A model generated the notes under the pieces. The model did no database searches and was not told the DNA's origin. It saw only the letters and a list, made by a program, of their open reading frames with translations. Shown here in pieces: positions 1 through 7,200 of a stretch of DNA of 9,828 nt. Position numbers and translations under genes: made by a program. Origin of the DNA: Verrucomicrobiales bacterium (GTDB lineage: Bacteria > Verrucomicrobiota > Verrucomicrobiia > Limisphaerales > UBA9464); the NCBI GenBank assembly GCA_003445095.1, contig DLVS01000111.1, positions 1 to 9,828 of the forward strand. Direction: 5' to 3'. How positions within the stretch are numbered: position 1 is the first letter of the stretch; each line of letters starts with the position of its first letter.

Positions 1-858
1 GTCTATGTCGGCGGCACGGACAATGGACGGTGGATTCCTACCCTGCTGAACGAAACGAGCGACGGCGAGCGACATGTCGTCCTCACGCAGAATGCCCTGG
101 CCGATATGCGATATCTCGAGTTTGTGAACGAACTCTACGGGGACCAGTTCAAGGCGCTGAATTCCGGGGATTCGCAAAAAGCGTTTGCGGATTACGTGGC
201 CGATGCGCAGCGACGACTGGAACACGATCAGCAATTCCCGAACGAGCCCAAGCAGATTCGTTTCGGGGAAGACGTTCAGATCGTCGATGGGCGCGTTCAA
301 GTTTCCGGCCAGGTGGCGGTGATGAGCATCAACGAAAAGCTGCTCAGTCAGTTGCGGGAGAAAAATCCCGACCGTTCGTTTGCGCTTCAGGAATCGATTC
401 CCTTTGAGGGAACGTATGCGGATGCGCTTCCATTGGGGCCGCTCATGGAACTCGGCGCGCGCAGTCAAGAAAACACCTTTACCCCGGAGCGAGCAGCGGA
501 ATATCTCGAACATTGGCAAAATGCCGCGGACCAGATTCTAAGCGATTCCGACTCCGCCGATTCCACTGCCGCCCTTAAGTCCTATTCGCACGACACGGCA
601 GCGGCGGCCAATCTGCTGGCCGCCCACAACTTCGTCGCGGAAGCCGAACAGGCGTATCGGCTCGGAATGCAGTTGTGGCCTGAAAACCCCCAGTCGGTTG
701 GTGGATTGGCGGACTTGCTGGTCCGGAGCGGTCGGGAGACGGACGCGCAGCAAATCCTTCGGCAATTCGCTGAGGAACATCCCGACCAACTCAAGGACCT
801 TGACCGCATCAGTGCGGCTTGGCGCCTTATCGGTCCCAAGGTGCCGGGCCGGCCGTGA
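1..858 (+). CDS. C-terminal part of a DUF2723-like membrane protein with TPR-like tail (5' partial)
   Basis: The reading frame is open from base 1 to the TGA at 856-858, so 285 residues are visible and the start lies outside the window. The first ATG in frame (base 106) is internal, because the 35 residues before it read as normal protein (GGTDNGRWIPT, then LTQNALAD). These motifs, and the later stretch with EKNPDRSFALQESIPF around residues 117-136, resemble the soluble C-terminal part of verrucomicrobial DUF2723 proteins. That family has an N-terminal multi-pass membrane domain related to GT-C glycosyltransferases, which would lie upstream. Residues about 196-263 are alanine/leucine-rich paired helices with the WPENP and EEHPDQ turns typical of two TPR units, suggesting protein binding. 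The family assignment is from memory of motifs and is moderate; the catalytic part cannot be judged. No transmembrane segment is visible in this portion. Confidence 0.6.
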   Translation, partial: VYVGGTDNGRWIPTLLNETSDGERHVVLTQNALADMRYLEFVNELYGDQFKALNSGDSQKAFADYVADAQRRLEHDQQFPNEPKQIRFGEDVQIVDGRVQVSGQVAVMSINEKLLSQLREKNPDRSFALQESIPFEGTYADALPLGPLMELGARSQENTFTPERAAEYLEHWQNAADQILSDSDSADSTAALKSYSHDTAAAANLLAAHNFVAEAEQAYRLGMQLWPENPQSVGGLADLLVRSGRETDAQQILRQFAEEHPDQLKDLDRISAAWRLIGPKVPGRP

Positions 859-996
859 GCGGCTCATTCTTGGTCGCCCTGCCGGTGGCGACCGGAAACT
901 GGGCGGACCGTTGGGTTACCGGCCGCGGCAAATACACCGACGCTTGGTCCGGGAGCGAACCGACCTCGCAACCTCGCCATTCGGCCAAAAACGGCC

Positions 997-1020
997 TTGA
1001 CCGCAACGATGGACGGTCAA
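997..1020. repeat. Perfect 7-base inverted repeat with 10-base spacer
   Basis: TTGACCG (997-1003) is repeated in reverse complement as CGGTCAA (1014-1020). The two half-sites are centred 17 bases apart, somewhat more than one and a half helical turns. It sits about 57 bases upstream of the weak TTGAAA box and 150 bases before the pseudopilin start. It could be a dimeric regulator's operator or a small hairpin closing the upstream transcript. It has no T-run, so a classical rho-independent terminator is unlikely. Confidence 0.3.
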
Positions 1021-1158
1021 GCATCAGGAAGAGTTCGACCCTGATAATCAGAGCCCCATTCCCCTGTTACGGAGCGTTGAAAACAATTTCCTGGCAGTGG
1101 ATTTTTCGGACCGCATATGCGAAACTGACCCAAGGCCACATACCGTGGGCAGCAACCT

Positions 1159-1165
1159 AAGGAAG
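1159..1165 (+). promoter_or_regulatory. Shine-Dalgarno site that sets the pseudopilin start
   Basis: AAGGAAG lies 6 bases before the ATG at 1172. It selects this start over the in-frame ATG at 1097, which would add 25 residues in front of an otherwise normal short type IV pilin leader. Confidence 0.7.
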
Positions 1166-1171
1166 ATTCAC

Positions 1172-1999
1172 ATGAAGACATTCTTATCTCTGGGGCGACG
1201 GCGTTCGGGGTTCACCCTCATCGAACTCCTCGTTGTCATCGCCATTATTGCTATTTTGGCAGGGATGCTTCTGCCCGCACTGGCAAAGGCGAAATCGAAG
1301 TCGCACCAAGTCGCGTGCCTGGTTAACACGAAGACTTTGGGGCTAGCCACCTTCATGTACTTGCAGGACTTCGGTAAACCGGTTCCCTACAACGGGAATC
1401 CGACACCTACCATGGACAATGCGCTGTGGGTGACGGTTCTGGCGACCAATTACGGTGGAATCAACAAGGCGCGCATCTGCCCATCGGCACCCCCGGCCGC
1501 GAAGAAAAGCAAGCGCCGACATGGTAGCAGCGGTTCCTTGGACCAGACGTGGTTGTGGACTGGGTCCAAGGGTTACGACTATGAAGGCAGCTACGTCTTC
1601 AATGGGTGGTTTTATGGCGATGATGACCCCTACTTCAGTACGCCGGCGTATAAGCCTAAAAAGTATAGGAACGAGGCCGACTGCCCGCTGCCTTCCAACA
1701 CTCCCGTGATTCCCGATGGCATTTGGATCGATACTTGGCCTCAACCCACGGATCCGCCGGCACAGAATCTCTATACGGGTGACGACTTCGCCGGCGCGAT
1801 GGTCCGGGTGACGATTCCCCGACACGGCAGCAAGAATACTTGGGGAAAGACCCAACGGTTTAACCCGAAGGGCGACCTGCCTGGGGCCATCAACGTGGCG
1901 TTTGTGGACGGTCACTCCGAACAGGTGAAGTTGGAAAGGCTTTGGTCTCTCGACTGGCATAAGAACTGGGTTACTCCGGCGAAACGCCCCGGAAAATAG
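1172..1999 (+). CDS. Type II secretion/type IV pilin-like pseudopilin (prepilin N-terminal cleavage/methylation domain)
   Basis: A 275-residue pseudopilin. The leader MKTFLSLGRRRSG is positively charged and ends in Gly13; prepilin peptidase is expected to cut before Phe14, which would then be N-methylated. Glu18 is the conserved +5 glutamate needed for pilus assembly. Residues 14-37 form the hydrophobic helix that anchors the protein in the inner membrane and packs in the pilus core. The rest is a soluble periplasmic domain rich in Gly, Pro, Trp and Tyr. Near the C-terminus, INVAFVDGHSEQ matches the DG part of the H-X9-DG prepilin-associated motif, followed by LERLWSLDWHKNW. The usual His nine residues before DG is Leu here; a RHG lies further upstream, so this is a variant form. 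Verrucomicrobiota carry many dispersed copies of such genes, and their roles are largely unknown. No secretion genes adjoin it. Family certain, function open. Confidence 0.92.
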   Translation: MKTFLSLGRRRSGFTLIELLVVIAIIAILAGMLLPALAKAKSKSHQVACLVNTKTLGLATFMYLQDFGKPVPYNGNPTPTMDNALWVTVLATNYGGINKARICPSAPPAAKKSKRRHGSSGSLDQTWLWTGSKGYDYEGSYVFNGWFYGDDDPYFSTPAYKPKKYRNEADCPLPSNTPVIPDGIWIDTWPQPTDPPAQNLYTGDDFAGAMVRVTIPRHGSKNTWGKTQRFNPKGDLPGAINVAFVDGHSEQVKLERLWSLDWHKNWVTPAKRPGK

Positions 2000-2043
2000 C
2001 GGGGTCAGTTTGGGCGCCGGGAGATTGTCTTGGTGACTAAGAC
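1987..2043 (+). terminator. Two hairpins at the 3' end of the pseudopilin gene, possible terminator
   Basis: CCCCG (1987-1991) pairs with CGGGG (2000-2004), placing the TAG stop (1997-1999) in the loop. A second stem, GTCTTGG (2027-2033) with CTAAGAC (2037-2043), has a TGA loop and one G-U pair. Neither is followed by a T-run, so a rho-independent terminator is not established. Either could instead protect the 3' end of the message. Confidence 0.25.
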
Positions 2044-2106
2044 GGCGCAGCCCGGAGTGGAAGTTGAAGCTCTAACGAACGGGGGCGAACGCCGACCGCG
2101 ATCGCT

Positions 2107-2124
2107 GAGGTCAGGTTTGACCTC
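2107..2124. promoter_or_regulatory. Perfect 7-bp hairpin/palindrome just upstream of the propeller gene
   Basis: GAGGTCA (2107-2113) and TGACCTC (2118-2124) are exact reverse complements around a GGTT tetraloop. It ends 5 bases before the GGAG ribosome site (2130-2133) of the next gene. An 8-base palindrome GCGATCGC lies directly before it (2098-2105). In DNA it could be an operator; in RNA a 5'-leader hairpin next to the ribosome site. Which one applies cannot be told from sequence. Confidence 0.35.
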
Positions 2125-2129
2125 CCGTC

Positions 2130-2133
2130 GGAG
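2130..2133 (+). promoter_or_regulatory. Ribosome site favouring the GTG start at 2140
   Basis: GGAG lies 6 bases before GTG 2140 and 9 bases before GTG 2143, but 18 bases before ATG 2152, too far for that ATG. It therefore favours a GTG start. All three options keep the signal peptide intact. Confidence 0.45.
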
Positions 2134-2139
2134 ATCGTC

Positions 2140-3087
2140 GTGGTGCCGACCATGAAATTCCCGTGGTTGTTGAGTGTTGCGCTCTTCTGCGGCCTCGCAG
2201 GGAGAGTCGGCGCCGCGGAGTCGTTCCACCTCTTTCGCTCAGAGGATGAAGGCATTTCGTGGACCAAAGTCGGCGTGGGAATTCCAGAGTCTGGCAGGAT
2301 TCACGCCTTGATAGCCCTTGGAACAATCGCGTTCGCGGGGACGGACGACGGGGTCTTTGCCTCCACCGATGGCGGATCGAGTTGGTCTCGACGCGTGATT
2401 GATCCGGCGGCATCGGTTCAATGTTTTACCGTGGCTGGTGGGCGCCTTTACGCTGGGACGAAGCGAGCTGGAGTGCTCGTAATCGACGATGACGGTCGCA
2501 CTTGGCACCGGACCTCAGGAGAACAGACAAACCTCAATGTGCGATCTTTGGTGAGTCTTGGCTCAGTTGTTTACGCGGGTACCGATTCTCAAGGTATATT
2601 GCGTCACGGCCCTGGGGTTGAAGGGTGGGTTCCCGTCAATCAAGACCTTCCAGAGGGCGCGCAAGTATTCGATCTTGCCGTCCACGGCAAAGACCTCTTC
2701 GCGGCGCTTTATTCCAAGGGACTTTACCGACTGGCAGCCAATGAGGACCGGTGGAAGCGAGTAGGTGAAGTGAGGCCACTTCGTTTTTGGGTGCACGGAC
2801 ACTCCCTATTGGCCGGGCACAACCCCGGTGGCGTTTACCACTCGTCTGACGGAGGAATGACCTGGCGACTGGCGAACGGACTGACGGACGCATCGCCGAC
2901 CTGGGTTCTTGGGTCAGCCGGCGCCAACGTCCTGGTCGGAACTTCGCCCGAAACGGTCATGCTTAGCGGCGATGGTGGAGTGAATTGGAGCACCAGCGCT
3001 CGCGGTTTGCCTGAAGGGTCGGCCGTGGTCGCCATTGGGAGTGGTTCAGGCTACACGCTGGTGGGAGTGGTGCGGTCGAGTCGGTAG
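2140..3087 (+). CDS. Secreted Asp-box (BNR/sialidase-like) beta-propeller protein
   Basis: A 315-residue protein (311 if it starts at ATG 2152). The N-terminus has Lys6, a hydrophobic stretch (residues 7-21) and a signal-peptidase site near VGAA-ES (23-28), so it should be exported. The Cys in ALFCG is not a proper lipobox. The mature part carries five Asp-boxes of the form S-x-D-x-G-x-x-W: SEDEGISW (34-41), STDGGSSW (75-82), IDDDGRTW (115-122), SSDGGMTW (235-242) and SGDGGVNW (276-283). Their spacing is about 40 residues. Two more units near 155-163 and 196-205 keep the terminal Trp but not the Asp-box, giving seven units in total, as in a seven-bladed propeller. Similar folds occur in sialidases, sortilin-type and Ycf48-type proteins. 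I see no catalytic Arg triad or Tyr/Glu set to claim sialidase activity, so a binding or scaffold role is more likely. It lies on the same strand as the efflux genes downstream. Confidence 0.85.
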   Translation: MVPTMKFPWLLSVALFCGLAGRVGAAESFHLFRSEDEGISWTKVGVGIPESGRIHALIALGTIAFAGTDDGVFASTDGGSSWSRRVIDPAASVQCFTVAGGRLYAGTKRAGVLVIDDDGRTWHRTSGEQTNLNVRSLVSLGSVVYAGTDSQGILRHGPGVEGWVPVNQDLPEGAQVFDLAVHGKDLFAALYSKGLYRLAANEDRWKRVGEVRPLRFWVHGHSLLAGHNPGGVYHSSDGGMTWRLANGLTDASPTWVLGSAGANVLVGTSPETVMLSGDGGVNWSTSARGLPEGSAVVAIGSGSGYTLVGVVRSSR

Positions 3088-3195
3088 GAGGGAAGTGCTG
3101 GGGGTTTGACGGAGAACCAAGTCAGCCTCCTACTGACCAAAATCTTCTGTTCGAAGAGTTGGCGTTGTGGACGAAAAATCGGCAAGCTGGCCCGC
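3088..3195 (+). promoter_or_regulatory. Possible promoter/leader of the efflux genes
   Basis: TTGACG (3106-3111) followed 17 bases later by CCTACT (3129-3134) is a fair -35 box with a weak -10 (3 of 6). GTCAG (3121-3125) and CTGAC (3133-3137) form a short inverted repeat with a 7-base spacer overlapping that -10, a possible operator position. A strong purine tract, GGAGGGAAG (3087-3095), directly follows the propeller stop codon. The TTG at 3106 could also be read as an in-frame start of the adaptor gene, so the stretch may be coding instead. The two readings exclude each other. Confidence 0.3.
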
Positions 3196-4266
3196 GTGTC
3201 GGTGCTTCGCTCCTGCGGCTTCATTCTTGTAATCGCACTTCTGGCCGGTGGTTGCCGAAAGGCATCCAACCCCGCCGCGGGCGGATCTGCCGGCGCGTTT
3301 GCCACCCAGGTAGTAGCGGTGCCGGTACGTGCCGAACCTGTTTCTGAATCGGTTTCGCTGATTGGCACCGTCATGCCGAACGAGATGGTCGATCTCAACG
3401 CGGAGACCGATGGGATCGTGAAAGAGGTCCGGTTTCAGGAAGGAGAACCGGTTAAGAAGGGCGATTTGTTGGTGGCGCTCGACGATTCGAAATTCGCGCC
3501 GCAATTGGCTGAGGCGGAGGCCCAACTCCAATTATCCAAAGCGTCCTTCGATCGGACGCGGACGCTCTACCAGGATAAATTGCTGTCGCAGCAGGAGTAC
3601 GACACCGCCTCCGCCACTTACGCAGCCAATGAGGCCGCCGTACAGTTGAAGCGGCGCGAGCTCAAAGACGCCCGAATCTTGGCGCCATTTTCTGGCATTA
3701 CTGGCGCGCGCCGGATCAGCCCTGGGCAAGTGATCAATAAATCCACCAAGCTTACCGAGTTGGTTGATCTCGACACGGTCAAGGTAGAGGTGGAAGTGCC
3801 GGAGCGATACTTGAGTCAGTTGAAGGAAGGTCAAAAGGTGGAATTCCGGGTCGCCGCTTTTCCCAAGGATTCGTTCAAGGGCGAAGTCTATTTCATTTCG
3901 CCTCAATTGAACGCCGGGACGCGGACGGCGTTGGTGAAAGCGCGCATTCCGAATCCTGATCGCAAGCTGCGCGGTGGTATGTTTGCCAACCTCGACCTCA
4001 CCTTGCAGTTGCGCGACTCCGCTCTGGTGATCCCGGAACCGGCCATCATCAACAACGGCGATGCCACGATGGTGTTCGCGGTGACCTCCACCAACACCGC
4101 GGTTCTCAAGCCGGTCAACCTAGGGCTCCGCCTCGCGGGAAAAGTTGAGGTATTGAGCGGCCTGAAGCAGGGAGAAATCATCGTCGTCGAAGGCGTGCAG
4201 AAACTACGTCCCGGCGGATTGGTATCCCTCGCGACCAACGCATCTGTGACGCCTTATCTCCAATAG
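3196..4266 (+). CDS. RND efflux periplasmic adaptor (membrane fusion protein), lipoprotein
   Basis: A HlyD/AcrA-type adaptor that links an inner-membrane RND pump to an outer-membrane channel. With GTG 3196 as start (356 residues) it begins with a short signal peptide ending in the lipobox LAGGC, Cys20 being the likely lipidated residue. Starting at TTG 3106 would give an improbable 49-residue leader; GTG 3202 is also possible. No clear ribosome site marks either GTG. Domains in order: first lipoyl half about 54-100 (EVRFQEGEPVKKGDLLVAL), alpha-helical hairpin about 101-160 rich in Ala, Gln and Glu, second lipoyl half about 161-192 (ILAPFSGITGARRISPGQVI), beta-barrel about 194-270 (PNPDRKLRGGMFANLDL), and membrane-proximal domain to the end. 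All parts expected of the RND adaptor family are present and intact. The stop is 12 bases before the transporter start. Substrate cannot be inferred. Confidence 0.93.
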   Translation: MSVLRSCGFILVIALLAGGCRKASNPAAGGSAGAFATQVVAVPVRAEPVSESVSLIGTVMPNEMVDLNAETDGIVKEVRFQEGEPVKKGDLLVALDDSKFAPQLAEAEAQLQLSKASFDRTRTLYQDKLLSQQEYDTASATYAANEAAVQLKRRELKDARILAPFSGITGARRISPGQVINKSTKLTELVDLDTVKVEVEVPERYLSQLKEGQKVEFRVAAFPKDSFKGEVYFISPQLNAGTRTALVKARIPNPDRKLRGGMFANLDLTLQLRDSALVIPEPAIINNGDATMVFAVTSTNTAVLKPVNLGLRLAGKVEVLSGLKQGEIIVVEGVQKLRPGGLVSLATNASVTPYLQ

Positions 4267-4278
4267 CGGATCCCGCCT

Positions 4279-7200
4279 ATGATCCTTTCCCGAATTTCCA
4301 TCCAGCGGCCGATTCTCGCGACGATGATGAATCTGGTGTTGATCCTGTTTGGGATCATCGGGCTGGCCCGCTTGCCGGTGCGTGAACTGCCGGACATCGA
4401 TCCGCCGATCGTCAGTGTGACGACGGTGTATCCCGGGGCCAACGCACAAGTCATCGAGACGGAAGTCACGGAACGGCTGGAGGAGGCCATCAATAATATT
4501 GAAGGCATCAAGGTCCTCGAATCGGAGAGTCGCGAGGCCGTTAGCAGCATCACGGTGGAATTCGATTTATCGCGCGACATCGATGTGGCGGCGCAAGACG
4601 TGCGGGATCGGGTTTCGCGGGTTCGCGGCAATCTGCCCGACGACATTCGGGAACCCATCATTGCCAAGCAGGATTCTGACGCGCAGCCGATCATCTGGAT
4701 CGCGCTTAACAGTGATCGCCTTTCGCCCTTGGAACTGACGACGCTGGCCGAACGGCAGCTCAAACCCCGGTTTCAGGGCATTGCGGGAGTTTCATCCGTC
4801 ACGATTGGCGGGGAAAAGCGCTACGCGATGCGGCTCTGGTTAGACTCCGAAAAGATGGCCGCTCGAGGGGTGACCGTCCTCGACGTTCAGGACGCGTTGC
4901 GACAGCAAAACGTCGATCTGCCGAGCGGACGGGTCGAAAACGTGGACCGCGAAATGACAATTCAGACGCGCGGTGAGCTGAAAGACGCGGAGGAATTCAA
5001 CAACCTGGTCATTCGGGCGGATCGGTCGAATCTCATTCGCTTGCGGGACATTGGGCGCGCGGAAGATGGCGTGGAAGATTACCGCACCATTGCGCGAGCC
5101 CGAGGCAAGCCGTGCATCTTTCTCGGCGTCGTCAAGCAAGCGAAGGCCAACACTGTCTCGGTCGCGCAGGAAGTGAGGAATGAGATCGACCAGTTGCGCC
5201 CCTCGCTCCCGCAGGGCTGTGACATGTGGGTCGGGTACGACTCGAGTATCTTTGTTGAGAAGGCGATTTCGGAAGTGTGGGACACGCTGGCCATCGCGTT
5301 CGCCCTCGTCGTGCTCATCATCTTCCTCTTCCTGCGCGACTTTCGATCGACGTTGATCCCCGCAGTGGCGATCCCCGTGTCGCTTATTGGAACTTTTGCT
5401 CTCCTCTACCTATTCGGGTATTCGATCAATATCTTAACGATGCTCGCCCTCGTATTGAGCATCGGAATCGTGGTGGACGATGCGATCGTGGTTTTGGAGG
5501 CGATTTATCGTCACATCGAAGAAGGCATGCAGCCCATGCAAGCCGCCTTCAAGGCGATGGAAGAAATCAGTTACGCCGTTATTGCGATTACGATTTCGCT
5601 GGTGGCGGTGTTCACCCCCCTAGCGTTTCAAAAAAGTACCACCGGGCGCCTCTTCATCGAGTTTGCGCTGACGGTTGCTGGCTCCGTCGTTATCTCGGCG
5701 TTCGTAGCGCTAACGTTGTCGCCGGCGATGGCGTCACGATTGCTTCGACCCGTCCAGGGCAGGAAACACGGGGCGTTGTTCAACTTCTTCGAGCGGGTGT
5801 TCGACGGAATCACCTCAGCCTACACGCGGGGCCTGAAGTGGGCATTGGCACATCGAGCGGTAATGGGATTAGTCACTTTGGCTACGCTGGCGGTAATGTT
5901 CCTCGCGTATCGCGGCTTGGAGCAGGACTTCCTCCCGCAGGAAGATAAGGGCCGTCTTTTCGCCATGGTCATCACCCCGAATGGCTCCACCAGCGAGTTT
6001 ACTGATCGGCAACTACGGAAGGCCGAAGAGATCATCTCGACGATTCCTGAGGTCTCGAGTTTTGGCGCCATGGTTGCCCCAGGCTTCAATGGTCCTGGCC
6101 AAGCTAGTTTTGGAATTGTGTTTGTGACCTTCACAGACCGCGCCCTGCGTAAACGTTCCGTTCAAGAAATCGTCAACGGGCCGGGCGGGGTCGCCCAGCG
6201 GCTGTTCACAGAGGTGGAAGGCGGATTGGCTATCGCCAACTTGCCGAAGGCGATCGAAGTAGGTTTTAACAGCGCCCCGTTTGAGCTGGTGTTGCAGAAC
6301 CAAGATCTCGCCGCCCTCGACACCACCGCCAATGAGCTCGCCAACAAGATTCGTGGATTGACCAACGCCAGCGGGCGCCCGCTCCTGACTAACGTCCGGG
6401 TGACGTATGAAGTAAACAAACCTGAACTCAGAGTGAATATCGACCGAAGCCGTGCTGCCTCACTCGGAGTTGGCATCGCCGATGTTGCCCGCACGATGCA
6501 GATTCTTTTCGGTGGGCTGGACCTGAGCCGAATCAAGCGAGACGGCAAGGAGTACGACGTGATGGTGCAATTGGAACGGGTGTCACGACTCAAGCCGGCC
6601 GACTTGGATAAGATTTTCGTTCGCAGTGGAACTGGGGAGCTCATCCAGCTCAGCAGTCTGGTGACACGAACCGAAGGCGCCGCCCCGAATTCGATCAGCC
6701 ACTACGGTCGCCTCCGCTCCGCCAATATCACCGGTTCACCGGGCGGAGTTCCCATTGGCACGGTGATGAAACAAGTGAAAGCGCTGCTTGATACGGATCT
6801 GCCACCGGGCTTTTTGTACGAATGGGATGGTGACGCGAGGAATCTGAACGAAGCCTCGACCGAAATCTGGTGGGTCCTCGGCCTCGCCGGAATCATCGTT
6901 TATATGACGCTCGCGGCGCAGTTTGAGAGTTTGATCCATCCATTCACGGTTATGCTGGCCTTACCGCTGGCCTTTGTCGGCGCGTTCGGAAGTTTGTGGC
7001 TGCTCCATTGGCTGGGCCTCATCGGCGTCATCCCAGTCATTCCGGCGATGAATTTCAATCTCTTCAGTCAGATCGGTCTCGTTTTGTTGGTCGGCTTGGT
7101 CACCAAGAATTCCATTCTGCTCGTCGAGTACGCGAATCAGAAGATGGCGCACGGCAAGTCACCGTATGACGCGATGGTGGAAGCCGGTCAGGTCCGGCTC

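Larger units (their letters stand above)
859..1171. other. Non-coding spacer before the pseudopilin gene
   Basis: About 310 bases without a credible gene. A 113-codon open frame (819-1160) crosses it, but it overlaps the upstream gene, has no ribosome site and its translation has no protein-like pattern. The spacer holds a GGCC-AAAAAC-GGCC inverted repeat (983-996) and a perfect 7-base inverted repeat at 997-1020. A weak sigma-70-like pair, TTGAAA at 1077-1082 and GATTTT at 1100-1105 with 17-base spacing, could be the promoter of the next gene. The -10 box matches consensus at only 3 of 6 positions, so I do not list it as a promoter. Confidence 0.6.

Noticed and set aside
1009..1017. ATGGACGGT occurs here and at 23-31
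   Set aside because: A 9-base match, one copy inside a coding region; expected by chance and not part of a longer repeat.
1092..1110. TGGCA followed by TTTTTC, resembling a sigma-54 promoter
   Set aside because: The essential GC of the -12 element is missing at the required spacing.
819..1160. 113-codon plus-strand open frame in the spacer
   Set aside because: It overlaps the end of the upstream gene, has no ribosome site, and its translation has no recognisable motif or protein-like periodicity; probably chance in GC-rich DNA.
1343..1960. 205-codon minus-strand open frame
   Set aside because: It lies entirely opposite the pseudopilin gene, whose reading frame is strongly supported; an antisense shadow.
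2005..2413. Several overlapping minus-strand frames of 74-100 codons
   Set aside because: They overlap one another in different frames and lie across the propeller gene start; none has a plausible start signal or protein-like sequence.
4254..4763. 169-codon minus-strand open frame
   Set aside because: Opposite the RND transporter start; low-complexity Ser/Arg/Met translation, a shadow of the coding strand.
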